NCBI GenBank assembly: GCA_038496445.1
Contig: JALMLS010000376.1
Span: 186,001-250,000 of the forward strand
Direction: 5' to 3'
DNA from: Trichosphaerium sp. ATCC 40318
Taxonomy: Eukaryota > Discosea > Flabellinia > Trichosidae
Length of the DNA: 64,000 nucleotides
Position 1 is the stretch's first letter, and each line of letters begins with the position of its first letter. Under the pieces are notes generated by a model. That model was not told where the DNA came from. It was given only the letters and a program-made list of their open reading frames with translations, and searched no databases. The position numbers were made by a program, and so were the translations under genes. Shown here in pieces: positions 46,873 to 62,315 of the stretch.

Positions 46873-49800
46873 CTATTCTAACAAGGACCGAAGCTTTAAA
46901 TCTATAACTTCCGCTTTTAAATCCAAACAAGCTTCTGTAAGTCTTTGCTCGGATGCTCTTAACTCAAAATTTTCCTCTATCAACGCTTGACTTTTACTTT
47001 TCTCGGTGTTCAGAAGCACGTTAAGAAGTACAATTTGTTGCTTCAACGCAGCAAGTTCAAGGGCACTCCTTTTGTCAGCAACTTTCTGATCACGTGACTA
47101 AAGACGTTAATCAGAATAATGAAGTTTTTTTTTGGATACCTTGTCTTTTATCCCATTGCTTTTGCTGTGTTCATTTCTAGTGAAACCATTGGCTCCAGCA
47201 TGAGTTGTATTAACGCGATGTAGAGAAAGGCAGTAAAGGAAGTGATCAAGTTCTTCTTGTCTAATAGTTCGTTGCCGTAAGTGATCTAGCTCATGCAACA
47301 CTACCTTGTTGTGTTGCAAATTGAAAGATCCAGATTTCCGGCTACTTCTGCACGGTTCACCCGGAGAGTAAGCAGTTGTTAGGAAAATTTGCTCATTGCT
47401 ACTTGATTGCTCAAAAAGTTGTTCAAACTCTTGTTGTATATGCGTATTATGATAGCAGTTGAAGTGAACCTCTTCTTCAGCTTGAGGCACAAAATCCCCA
47501 TTTGTATTAAAGTCATCCAGTACTTTTTCGCGTGGATTATGCTTTCCATTCTCAACCTCATGTTGATGGTTAGTTTCTATGATGACGGTTAGTAAAAAAG
47601 TGACAATGCTGTAATGTAACAAAAGTTTGTCTAGTTACTTTCTGTACCATCTTGTTCTACAAAAGCTGAGCCATTTAGCATACTCTTTAATTGCTCTAGA
47701 CTCTTTACGTTCTTCAGAGTGCTTAAAATAGAATCTTGATCTTCATTGTCAAAAATTACAGCTTTTTCAAGAGGATTCTCCTCTACAATACTATCATTTG
47801 GAAAGTAATCTTGATCTTCATTGGTTGAACTACACGTTAATTTAAAGGTGTGAAACAAGGCAATTTACAACCATCCTCATCTTACCCAATGTCTTCCACA
47901 GCTGGTGGTAGTATTAACGGTTCGGTAACTCCATTTGTAGATCCGTTTGATTGTACTGATGTTAACGCCTCCAAAACGTTTTCTGCGGCTTTTAGCTCTT
48001 CTAGTACATACGTGTCACCTTCTTCTGGAACTCCGTCATCAAGCTTGGTACTAGCAATGCCAGGTATTTTACCATCGTCCAGGTGTTGTGGTACTTTTTG
48101 TAGAGTCGGGAGATAAACAGAAGGAGTTGGTGGCTTGATAATTTCTTTGATATCGTAGTCATCGTCATCATCATCACTATCGCTAAGTTCAGAGCTCCAA
48201 TCGCTGCTGTCCTCATTTGCACTTGGATGTTGAGGCAAAGAGGTTGGCATAATATCCAATTCTGTTCCGTTACCACTGACGGAAACAGGGACATGATTGT
48301 TGTTACTAAAGATGTCTTCTGTAGAGTTTTCAGGTACTTCAAAATTTGTTTCTTGTTTATGCGATCCATTTGCTACTGGTCCTTCAATAGTTGACTCATC
48401 GGAAGATTGCAACGGAATGCCATTTGAGTCAACAAATACAGGTTCGTAGTTTTTAGGTATTTCTGGATCACCTTTATCTCGTATATCACCCACAACAACA
48501 GTGTAATCGCTCCCACCATATACACGCAGTAAATTGAATTTTGGTAAGTGAACTGGGAGAAACATTTGTTTTGGCAAAGCGAATTTAGTCTAGACAAAAA
48601 CTTAGAAAAAGAACAAACACTGGTTTAGTGTATTACCTCTGTTCGGCCTTCACCTAGTCCTGGTCCCTAAGATACTCGTTAATGAAAGCAAACAAGGATA
48701 AAACTCTAAAAACGTACTGTGCCCCATCCATATAATTCCCCTTCAGATGAGAGGGCTATAGAATGGTGTTCGCCCTATTGAAGAAATAAGTAATTTTGTT
48801 TAGCACAAAAAAATTGAACCACTCACCGCATCAATTGATACAAACTGTTTGTCTGTTAATGTTGGTATAAGTGTCGGTTGAGAAAGGGAAACATCAACAA
48901 TTTGTCCGAGTTGTGACCTAAAAAAGAGGTGTCAATTCACAACTACGGTTTTTTGCTTTGGCATACGTTGTATTAAACCCCCATGAATAAATTTGTCCAG
49001 AAGAAGACAAAGCCATAATATGCTCTCTACCAGATGTCAACTTTTTGAAAGTAATTGGCTGCCCGTTGTCATCCTTCAAAGATATTGTTAGCACTCAATC
49101 TAGTATTAAACAAAAGAATTACTCGTATAGTATCTGCCGCTGTTGGTAGCAGGTATCGTCCTTTGCCTTTACTAAGCTCCATTTCTCTCCACCCCCAGAA
49201 GTACAGTTGCCTTTAGTTAAATGTTAGAGACAAGTACAAACGGAATCACTTCAAATTTACCCTTTGTCGCAGATCGCTGCCGATTGGTATTTACCAGCTG
49301 CAATTGCGACGAAATTGATATGTGTAACAATCTAAAAACAACTCTGATTTTTAGTCCTCAGCAATCATAATTACACTCTCGCACCTCAAGTAGTTTAGGT
49401 TGTACAACGTCAAAAATATCATCGTGACCCAGTTTACCTCGGTCACCTCTTCCTATAATTATAACTTAATTCTCCAGCAATCATACTAAGTGCAGCATAC
49501 CAAATGAGTATATTCTGCCAGCGTCCGTTAGAAGGAGGACATGTTCTTCACCTGCCGAAATCTGTACAATAGGAACTGTTGAAGATATTTCAAGGAGATA
49601 CGGTTCATTGCATCTTCTCAAACTTGACCCAAGGCACTCACTTCCCCAAACATAAACCAAACCTAGATAATGCTTATTAGATGAGTTTTACTTACAAATT
49701 AAAGTACCCGACTCTGTGCGAGCAATAGAAAACTTTGAACCAGCAGCAACCTCTCTACAATCTGATAAACCAGATACCTTCTTTGGTACTTCGCAATCCT

Positions 49801-51694
49801 GTGTATCGCCATGACCAAGAGCGCCAAATATTCCTTTACCCATAGTGTACACATCACCAGTATCTTTAGGGAAACAAAAGTCAGACGATGAAAAACGCGA
49901 TAAAACGGCTTTTGAACAGTACTTGATAAGGCAACCAAGTGTCTTAGTCCACAAGAAACAGACACGAAAGAGATATTATCAACACCAAGTACTTCACGAC
50001 AACCTTGTTCAGTCGAAGTTGCATGACTTCCAATAACACTAAACAACTGTCAATACGTACTATCTATGAATGATTGTACCTTGTTAAGCTTGGTCCCCAG
50101 AATAGTAGGCGTCCTTTTGGTACTTTCTTAGCTACCTTTGCAGTTACGAAAGCAAAGTCTCCACCCGATGCTATGATGCCACATTCACATTCAAACTGTG
50201 CCATAGGAATAGGTTGAAAAATCAAGTCGTTAGATGTAATAACACTCGAGCCTAAAAACGGACGTAAGAGACTTCTCAAGGCTAGGAAACTAAATACCCC
50301 AACAATAGAGTTTGTCATCTTGGGTTATCGCAAGGGAATGGCTTTTACCAACAGCAACTTGTCGGAATGAAACATTCTTCTCGCACGTGATTAAAGTAGG
50401 TGTATTCAAAGAGGAATCAATGATATGTCCCAGACGCCCGAAGCCAGCTTCACCCCAACTACAAGGAGCGTGAGTGCGAATACCACATTAAACGCAATGT
50501 ACCTGTATAGTTTTCTATCACTTGATAAGGCCATGCAATGGTACTCGCCTTTAGTGATGTAAGATTAAAAACTAAAAAATAATCGTGTACCAACAGTGAT
50601 CGAGATGAATTTGATGTTCTCAACTCCTTTTATTTTTGCTGGGACAATGGATACAGAAATACTTGATCCTTGTCCTAATAGCGTACGCGACGTTCCCCAT
50701 GCGTATATCTCGCCCTACGAGATATTGGTAAATCAACATCACATGCTGAAAAAATAAAAATCACTTACTTGAGCTGAAACAGCGAAAGAACATTTTTGAT
50801 TAACGGCTATATCAACAAATTGAATGTGTGACACTGACGCAATAATCTTGGGATCTAGTGCATGCATATCTTCTTCATGACCAAGACGGTAAAAATTGGT
50901 ATTACCCCAAGACATCAAGTGGCCTAAGTCTTTGCATTAGAACAAAAAAATGAAAAAAGTTTTTTAGAATTACTTCTTAATTAACAAAAAATTACTAACC
51001 GTCTTCTGTAAGTGCTAATGAATGAAACTCTGATATAGCAACCTTAGAGAATAAAGTATCACCAACTGTTATTTTGGTTGGAGAACCGTTTACACCATGA
51101 TGATTCATTACTTGAGCGTCGGTAGTAACACCCCACGTGTACAAATGTCCTAGCGTTAAAAAAACATTAATTTGAAAAACATTTGTTACAGACCAATAAA
51201 ATGATTTGCTAATTTAGCGCAGGGTAGAAAGCGCGTCTGGTGCCTTCCTTACAATACTTTGATTGTAACAAAGTTGTTTGCTAAAATATTACGTGTAAAT
51301 GTCGTACCTTGTAGAGAAATGCCAGCACTACGCTTTGCACACGCAGCAATGCTTTTAAAGCGAATGTGGGTTGTGATAATTGGTTTGATGGCATCTAGAG
51401 CAGAGTTATGCCTATAAATATATCGCCTTACCTTCTCTGGAGCCGTCACCGAGCTGTCCGTACAAATTCTCGCCCCAGGCATACAACTCACCTTAATAGT
51501 ATTGAGAAAGCATCAAACAGAGCATATATACCTTTACTGTCAATGGCAAGTGCGTGGTGAGTACCAGCTACAACTTGTACTAATTCAACATTACGAAGGT
51601 CATCAAGTGGGCTAGGACGCTGCTCTACAACCCTTTGGCCGTTTCCCAACTGTAATGATTCTCCAGCACCCCAAGAGTGTAACCGCCATTCCAT
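46873..51694 (-). CDS. RCC1-repeat (double beta-propeller) protein with coiled-coil tail
   Basis: Start at 51694 (MEWRLHSWGAGESLQLGNGQ). RCC1 repeats run from the N-terminus to about 48700, recognisable by LxxWGxxxxGQLGxG and VxxxAxGxxHxLAL patterns: LVQVVAGTHHALAIDSKG; GHLYTWGVTTD; HLMSWGNTNFYRLGHEED; IYAWGTSRTLLGQGSS; CSWGEAGFGRLGHIIDSS; RQVAVGKSHSLAITQDDKLY; VYTMGKGIFGALGHGDTQD. Enough repeats appear for two seven-bladed propellers. Downstream is a long Ser/Asp/Glu-rich region (48580-47630, including SSDWSSELSDSDDDDDDYD) and a final coiled coil (ELAALKQQIVLLNVLLNTEK... to 46873). RCC1-like propellers act in Ran exchange, ubiquitin ligases and trafficking; no HECT or other catalytic domain was found. 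Joining the acidic part to the propellers rests on frame continuity near 48590-48660. It might be two genes, but no second promoter gap is apparent. Confidence 0.78.
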
Positions 51695-51817
51695 GACACG
51701 TTATGTAGCAGTTGCGCAGAAAACTTGAACGCTGGAATTGTCAAAAAAGCAAGCCTTCAAAAATTTCCGAAAATTCAAAACGAGCACTAAATCAGTACAT
51801 TTGCTTTCAATATTCGC
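51695..51817. promoter_or_regulatory. Short divergent region (RCC1-repeat gene / NCAYW protein)
   Basis: About 123 bp between divergent starts, so promoters must be compact and probably shared. No specific element identified. Confidence 0.35.
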
Positions 51818-53529
51818 ATGTTGTTTCAGCGCAGTCTGGTGTATAATCAGGCGGTGCCACGCAGTTTCGTCTCCTCTAGAAAAGAAGTGAAGCGTATTCA
51901 AGTACGCACCTACGGATATGCCTCTACAAAGGCAAAAAACGCTGAAACAGTGCTTAAAAACATAGATGAGGGTAAGGAGTGACAAGCGTAGCAAATTGTG
52001 AGTTTATGGCCTGGTAGCTCTTGGACGTAGTAAACCGCCAGCTTTAGAGTACATATATGTACAATGACCAGTTTAAAGCCATTTATTAAAAATAAGTAGG
52101 TTTATGCTCATGTACGCTTCCGTGTATCTAAGTGGTTCGATTTTACCGAGGTAGAGTTTATTTTTGTAAAGCGGAGGCTTATACTCATAGAACCCTTATG
52201 GTCATGCAGCAGTGAGATATACTCGCACCAAGGAAGGTATTACCGAAACGTCGTTAGATTACATTTTCAGTGACACGATTTTTAGACGGTAGCAAAGAAC
52301 GAATTTGCATGAATATAGTTAACGCTCCAAACCATAAAATGGTGCATTTTATGACACCCACACAGTACCTATTTGGTAAGTAGCCAGAAGGACAATGTTT
52401 AAATTTCTCTTTTTGAACACAATGTTGGTCACGTGGTTTGGTTGTACCGATCAACTTTGAGAAGTTGGTGCTTTTTTAGCGTGTATTGAGGTTAAAAGCT
52501 AACTGAACAACCTATTAGCTGACCCTGTGGATGCCATGAAAATAGGTGCACAACAGGTAAGTTCTATCTTATTAAATAACCTTGACTTACTATTCAAAGG
52601 GAGGAATTTATAACAGAACATTCGTTGGTTTTAGAATAGGTAACGTTTTAAATAATCCCGGTGTTGCTACCTTAACGCTATCTCAGAAGATCTACCAGAT
52701 GAAGAAATAGAAAAAATGCACCAGTTTTTTGTTGATGTGCGCCTGCAACTATTAACTTGATACTTATTACTGCTAAGGTTTCCAAACGCGAAAAATCACG
52801 TACTACTTTATTATTGAGAAAGTTAACGATATTAATGAGTTGAAAGGAAAATCGGGATATGCCATCTTTAGGTTTGACATTCATAATTGGCTTGGTATTT
52901 TTGGAGAAAAAGGTAATGATGTTAAGCATCTTATCTTGTATTGAAATTAGTAGGTAATTGCGCTTACTGGACATCGCATGGATTGGTGAAAGCCGGTGTA
53001 TTAAATAGAGTACGCAAATATCGCTATAGCTCCGCCCAACTAATGATTGCAAAAGGCTACAATATTTCCAAAATGGATCTTTATAAGGCTATTTATAAAT
53101 AGCCTTCTTCACAAAACTTCAGACAATGTTAATGTCGTAAGTTATAAAAGTGATAATAAACTGCAACAGCCAGGTATAGCACAATAAAGTAGGTTCCCTA
53201 AACTCACTAAAATTATAGGATGGTCAGGACTATTTATGACAGGCACATTTGGTTTTTCTTAACATTTTGACATTTGACACATTTTGACACATGACATTTT
53301 GACACTTGACATTTTAGGTGTCAATAGGATTCTCGCTTCAAGACTATCTACACTTCACAAATTAGCTACAATTAAAGTGAAAATTAATAAGGAAACAAAT
53401 GAGGTAAAATACATTCCCAAGGCATTTGTATTAAATCCCACGTGATAGGCTGAAATCGAACAAAAACCGCATCGTGTTAGAAATTGGAAAAAGATACAAG
53501 AATGGTTTAATCGTATTTTACGCAGATAA
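51818..53529 (+). CDS. Conserved-looking hypothetical protein with NCAYW motif
   Basis: Start at 51818: MLFQRSLVYNQAVPRSFVSS followed by RKEVKRIQVRTYGYASTKAK, a basic, Ser/Arg-rich N-terminus like a mitochondrial or plastid presequence. Later exons read LLADPVDAMKIGAQQ, GGIYNRTFVGFRIDLPDEEI, KSGYAIFRFDIHNWLGIFGE, GNCAYWTSHGLVKAGVLNR joined (intron about 53012-53051) to ATIFPKWIFIRLF, then ILASRLSTLHKLATIKVKIN and KYIPKAFVLNPTNWKKIQEW, stop at 53529. The N-C-x-Y-W block with a Cys after a small domain recalls papain-like or NlpC/LRAT nucleophile contexts, but the His partner was not identified, so catalysis is speculation. Exons at 51970-52560 are uncertain. Confidence 0.55.
53261..53316 (+). 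repeat. Short imperfect tandem repeat (attttgacac-type)
   Basis: Units like acattttgac and acatttgacac recur five to six times within an intron of the NCAYW-protein gene, just before its acceptor (ttttag). Likely a minisatellite. Confidence 0.7.
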
Positions 53530-53578
53530 AATTTTATTCTTATTTCCCGGATTGTTAGTTTTTAATTCAGTGCCCAAG

Positions 53579-55129
53579 TTATTCAGTCAACAATGTCTTC
53601 AGTTTTGAATAACCCAAATTACCTCCACAAATCACGCAAACTACTTTTTTGCCTTTTATTTTGTCTTTGATCTATTAATTTTATAAGCAATGCGCAGAAA
53701 TTGATATATGTACCTTTGTTAGAGTAGCAAGAGAGCATGCAGCTGCACCTATTGCAAAAAAAAGTTAAACTTTTTTCAGATTCTAAAGAAAAATTTTTTT
53801 TTTACCTTCGATTATTTTGTGCTCGTATTTGATCATTTCAAGCAAAGCTTTTTTAATTTCATCTTCTTCTATCTCTACCCATTCATCTACCAGATTTTGT
53901 GCAATTGGAAATGTCACAGATCCTTTTTTTTAAATTGTTATTGAAGACAAAGAAGAAAACTGTTTGTACCCTCTTCTATACCACCTGCAGTTCCTACAAC
54001 AACTGTAAAAAGGTACTATTGCTAATATCTCACTTACCATCAGATAAAGTAGGTTTAGCATCAACCTCGACAATTTTACCGGCTTTTACAGAAGCGTGCA
54101 TACACGCATCTAAACAGGTTGTGAGAAACGCACTGGAAAACAATCATACCATTTGCTGGTTGAGCGCCAACAATTTTTGTTGCAGGGCTCCAAGATTTGA
54201 TGTACGTCGCAATGCCTTTTAATGTTTACTGGAATCATAATATACTTTACTACTTACCAGCAATTAGACCACCGCCTCCAACAGGTACAATAACATAGTC
54301 AGGTGGCACATCACAGTCCATAAGTATTTCTGAAACAAGAAAATAAGAAGAAAAAAGTAACAATGACACGTACCCAAACCAGCTGTGCCTTGGCCAGCAA
54401 CGACAAGATTATCATTGTAAGGACTATACGCAACATATAATTAGCCAAAATTTTTATGATGGTTTAGTCGTACCTCAGGTAGTGAAGACCATTTTTTGAA
54501 GCGTATTCTCTAGCGTGTAATTCAGATTGCAAGCAATCGGTTCCGTAAAGCTTCAACTCAATATTTTTTGAGTCACCTATGATTGCTTTGATGTTGGCAA
54601 TCTTTGAAGGTGCTGCGTTTTTTGGTAGAACGATTATTCCCTTCTACAACAATGTGTCAAAATTACTTTTTTTGTGTACTAATCGCGTCGTACCGTATCG
54701 CCCGTGCTTTTCAACGCGTATGCGACGCCAGCGCCATGGTTCCCTTGAAAAAACGAGTTTAGTAGAGATGACAAGGATGTCAATAAGGTCATTGTACCTG
54801 TACTGGCAGTAGCAAAGCCGTTACATTTGCCTTTCATCGCTAATACGCAGTTCATTGCGCCTCGCAGTTTAAAACTGTTATGTATTTGTTCTGACTCCAT
54901 TTTTAAATGAACCTGAGCGTTTTAGCGGTGTAAAGACTTAGCGTGTCACCTCAGCGTTTGAAATACTAGAAAAGTGATTGGAGTGAAGTAACGGCGTCTT
55001 TAATACATATCCTCATGTACTTTTAGTCATTTGTGGGGTGCTGTACGTTTTTCGCCAACCTTTAATTCGCTTTGCAGCATCAGCGATATAAACTGTTAAC
55101 TGTTTTTGCGTCAGCGGTGCTGTTGCCAT
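53579..55129 (-). CDS. Serine racemase / threonine dehydratase-like PLP enzyme
   Basis: Start at 55129: MATAPLTQKQLTVYIADAAK, joined across introns to TPLLHSNHFSSISNAE and then VHLKMESEQIHNSFKLRGAM (introns about 55059-55000 and 54952-54915). The Lys in SFKLRGA is the PLP Schiff-base residue of fold-type II enzymes. STGNHGAGVAYALK (about 54750-54700), LKLYGTDCLQSELHAREYAS, and the tetraglycine phosphate loop VIVPVGGGGLIAG (about 54290-54250) follow. The C-terminus KVVCVICGGNLGYSKLKTLL matches the end of serine racemases (VVVICGGN). Reaction: racemisation or dehydration of serine or threonine. Distinguishing racemase from dehydratase is not possible here, but the absence of an ACT domain favours serine racemase-type enzymes. 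It converges with the upstream gene at a 49-bp gap. Confidence 0.85.
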
Positions 55130-55223
55130 GGTAGATCTAAATGTGACCTTTTCTCATTTGTTAAGCCATCATTCACAACCACAACCATTTACATTTTATT
55201 GAAATACGTTGGTACAATCCCTA

Positions 55224-56542
55224 CTAACCATAAGTGCCTGTTCGCTCAACAACCTCGCGTTCTATCATCTCAAAGCATTTTGACACTTTGAAAAAAAAGT
55301 TAACGGCTATTGGATGGAAAGTTAAACGGTTTTTTCTCTTCATACCATTGGTACCACTTCTCACTGACATTTCCATGTAATAAGCCTTGTTTTCTTTTGC
55401 TAGTGCTTCGCCTTGTTCACGTGACACCTGCCTTGTACTGTTAGGAAGGTCTATCTTATTAGCAACCAATATAACAGTTATATGTCTTTGAGCAACAAGA
55501 CGCTTCATTAGTTTTGTTGTGGCTTCGAAACTCTTTTTGTTTGATACATCAAACATGTGTATATATCCATCAGTGTCTCGTGCATACTTCTCAAAGAGTA
55601 AAGACTATAGAGTGGTGTCAATTAGCAAGAAATTAATCATTAAAAAAAAACCCAACTATGACATACATCCCACCATTTGGCTGAATCAAAATCACGACAG
55701 ATTTCCCAGATGCTATGTTTTGATACATACGACCGTTCATTAAAAGTGAAATCAGTAAGTTTCGTTCGCTAGGTTGAAAGTTTAAATAGAGTGAATAGAG
55801 AAATAAAGGAGTAATACATGTCTGATTAAAATCGTATGAACATAATCTTTCATTGTCTTGCCAGTCACCCACGTGTCTATCATAGCTGTCTTTCCCACTC
55901 CAGTGTAACCTGTTACAACAATCTTTCGTGCGTCCCTTGAACCTAGCCTACATGCATAGATACTTAGTTTTCAACAAGTATATATATTTTAGTACTTACG
56001 CTCCTTCGAGGCGAGAACACCAGGCTTGTATGTTTGGTTCATAGCGTCCTAGCCAAGGTAGTTGTAATACTAACTTAATTCCTTCTATACTCATCCTGCA
56101 TGTCACGTGCTTTGCGTCAACATTGAACCTTAGTTTACGAAGTGGAAAGCTGTGTACTAATGTCTCCTAATAACAAAGTTTTAGCGCTAAGTCACACGAT
56201 ATGTTTTTACCTTTTGTGCTGAGTTGTAAATGTTCATTTGACGCCTTGTGACGGAAACGTAGAATTTGCTGCCAAACATTCTTGAAAGCAACTTTGGAGT
56301 GTAATGTTGTACGAAATATACATTGAAGTAGCCTGAAAGCGTTTCTTGGGTATAGTAGCGCACAGTCTATGTACAATTAAACGGTTTTGATAGTTGACAC
56401 TTACCTTTAGCGCTCTGGCTGTTGTACAGGTATGTAACCACGTTTTACAAACGTACAGGCTTCGTATTAGGTTATGAAGAGATAGCCGCTCCATAATATT
56501 TATAAACAATTCTAGAGGTAAATCTAGTAAAGCACACGCCAT
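55224..56542 (-). CDS. F-box / Ras-like small GTPase fusion protein
   Basis: Start at 56542: MACALLDLPLELFINIMERL then SLHNLIRSLYVCKTWLHTCT is a clear F-box. Removing a 38-nt intron (GTAAGT...ACATAG, about 56405-56368) continues in frame as TVRYYTQETLSGYFNVYFVQ. Further introns (about 56210-56167 and 55999-55949) lead through CRMSIEGIKLVLQLPWLGRY into ARKIVVTGYTGVGKTAMIDT, a Ras-type P-loop. Later come DGYIHMFDVSNKKSFEATTK, ITVILVANKIDLPNS (NKxD) and AYYMEMSVRSGTNG (SAK position), ending VVERTGTYG. The expected DTAGQE switch is replaced by a sequence around SIWEICRDFDSAKWWD. F-box proteins link substrates to SCF ubiquitin ligases; a fused GTPase might act as a nucleotide-controlled receptor (inference). 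Frame continuity across at least four introns argues against two separate genes. Confidence 0.75.
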
Positions 56543-56669
56543 ACTTGTATCCTCTATGTAAAGTTTTCAAATAAGCTGGTCATCTAATTTTCAAATAACA
56601 ACGCTAAGCCATTTAAGGCACCTTCTAAATAGGTCGTACTATCAAGGATATTAATTAAAACGCTGTAAG
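56543..56669. promoter_or_regulatory. Short divergent region (F-box/GTPase gene / MCM2)
   Basis: About 127 bp between divergent start codons. It would serve as a shared promoter. No E2F-, MCB- or TATA-like site was convincingly seen. Confidence 0.35.
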
Positions 56670-60768
<4,099 letters not shown>

Positions 60769-61013
60769 GTAAGAACCTTTTTTGTTATTACAATAAAAAG
60801 AAAACTGTAATTATATTAAACTCTGTGCTGTACCTGATCTCTCTGTACTCAAAAAGATTACCAATAATGATGACATAAACTCTTATTTTAAAAAAGATTC
60901 ACGCGAGCCTGAAAGAAATAAAGGGTATTTTACTTTGTACAAAAGAAAGAAAGAAAGTCTATTGGTTCTTCTGAAAGATTTCTGATATCTAGCTGTCTAC
61001 GTTATGCTGTGTA

Positions 61014-62315
61014 TTATAGTGTTTGTGTGAGGTCATTTGCCGTTGCAGTATCAGTTGTCGTAATGACACTGTGATCAGGTACTGCATCCATTTCAGTTGC
61101 TTTATTCCCGTCTGATTTTGATTTTGAAGAACGCTTTAGTTTTGGAACATGGAAGCTTGAAATGATTACCACTCCTAGCGCCGCAAGTGTGAGGAACACA
61201 AGTGATAAGAAGAACCTTCCCAACTCGTATGAAACTGGAAAAGCAAGTGGTATTAAGAGAAAAAGAAGAAGCACCATCAAAGCAACTGTAATCGCCATTC
61301 TTATAATTATTCTTCTAGCAACATTAGAATCATTCAACTTTCTTGCTCTATTCAAAAGAATAGCACATGTGTATGTACAATAAGCAATCATGACAACCAT
61401 TGTAGCAACATACGTAGCCGTAGCGATTAAGTTGATCATAGGGAGATACGTCAGACCTGCAAGTATACTGCCGACAATATCCCAAAATATGAGTACCGTG
61501 CTGATAACCCAAAATAGCGGTTGAAGTTTATCAAGAAACTCAGGTACATGAAGTGACTTGTTTAGAAGAGATTCATGCCAATAAAGTATAATCATAAAGT
61601 TTGTTGCAATAGATAATGGTATGCCTATAGTAAGAAGGAACCTTGATAGAGGTGTTGGTATGACATATGCCAATATATCAGTACACAAGAAACCAATCAT
61701 CCTTAAAAAAGCAGCGCTTGTTTCAAAGATAACTGCAGCTTTTGCTAGAGTTGCCTTTGTCCCAAAAAAATGACGTCCTACCCATATAAAGTAAGCAATA
61801 CATGCTCCATTAACAATAACCTGTACTACTGTAAACACTTTTGGCCAAGCAGACTTCAAGTAGTTCCTGTGTCTGCTCTCTTGAGAGTGTATTGTGACAA
61901 ACATTGTGAATGTTTCATCCTCCCTGACATAGTCCGAAAACCCATTTTCAACCATAACGACAGGAATACCTTCACGTGGGTCTCCAAAGCCCCATTCAAA
62001 AACAATCCTTCCAGGTGGACTTATTTCTATTATACCAATCGCCCCTTCTTGTTTTATCCATTGTATGTATTCGTCACGCTTAGCAGGAAAGCGGTTTGTT
62101 ATTACAAGGCGAGAAGTTTTATTTCCGTTCAACCACCATACTGCTTCTGTATTTTCATTGTTCATGCTTACAAACCTTAAACCAGTGCCAAATACCATAC
62201 TTATTGCTTCTGACTCGAACGTCGTTTCGTTGTCAACCTTAAAATACAATTGGGATGCCACGCACGCAAACCAGATCGTAAATATGACCACGTGATGCAG
62301 TGCTACCATTTTCAT
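61014..62315 (-). CDS. Intronless seven-transmembrane receptor-like protein
   Basis: A single uninterrupted frame of 433 residues. Signal peptide at residues 1-21 (MKMVALHHVVIFTIWFACVAS); an ectodomain of about 140 residues with N-glycosylation sites (NETT, NKTS) and a segment resembling a small alpha/beta domain (AIGIIEISPPGRIVFEW; GIPVVMVENG); then about seven hydrophobic helices, for example VFTVVQVIVNGACIAYFIW, FLLTIGIPLSIATNFMIILY, LFWVISTVLIFWDIVGSIL, INLIATATYVATMVVMIAYC, MAITVALMVLLLFLLIPLAF, FFLSLVFLTLAALGVVIISS; and a basic, Ser/Thr-rich cytosolic tail (KLKRSSKSKSDGNKATEMDA). The layout suggests a GPCR-like surface receptor with a PA-like ligand domain (inference). No DRY or NPxxY motif was seen, so class is unknown. 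It is exceptional here in lacking introns. Confidence 0.7.
   Translation of the reverse strand: MKMVALHHVVIFTIWFACVASQLYFKVDNETTFESEAISMVFGTGLRFVSMNNENTEAVWWLNGNKTSRLVITNRFPAKRDEYIQWIKQEGAIGIIEISPPGRIVFEWGFGDPREGIPVVMVENGFSDYVREDETFTMFVTIHSQESRHRNYLKSAWPKVFTVVQVIVNGACIAYFIWVGRHFFGTKATLAKAAVIFETSAAFLRMIGFLCTDILAYVIPTPLSRFLLTIGIPLSIATNFMIILYWHESLLNKSLHVPEFLDKLQPLFWVISTVLIFWDIVGSILAGLTYLPMINLIATATYVATMVVMIAYCTYTCAILLNRARKLNDSNVARRIIIRMAITVALMVLLLFLLIPLAFPVSYELGRFFLSLVFLTLAALGVVIISSFHVPKLKRSSKSKSDGNKATEMDAVPDHSVITTTDTATANDLTQTL

Noticed and set aside
52081-52150. Possible tRNA (ggttcgattt looks like a B box)
   Set aside because: No matching A box at the right distance, and no acceptor or T-arm pairing could be drawn.
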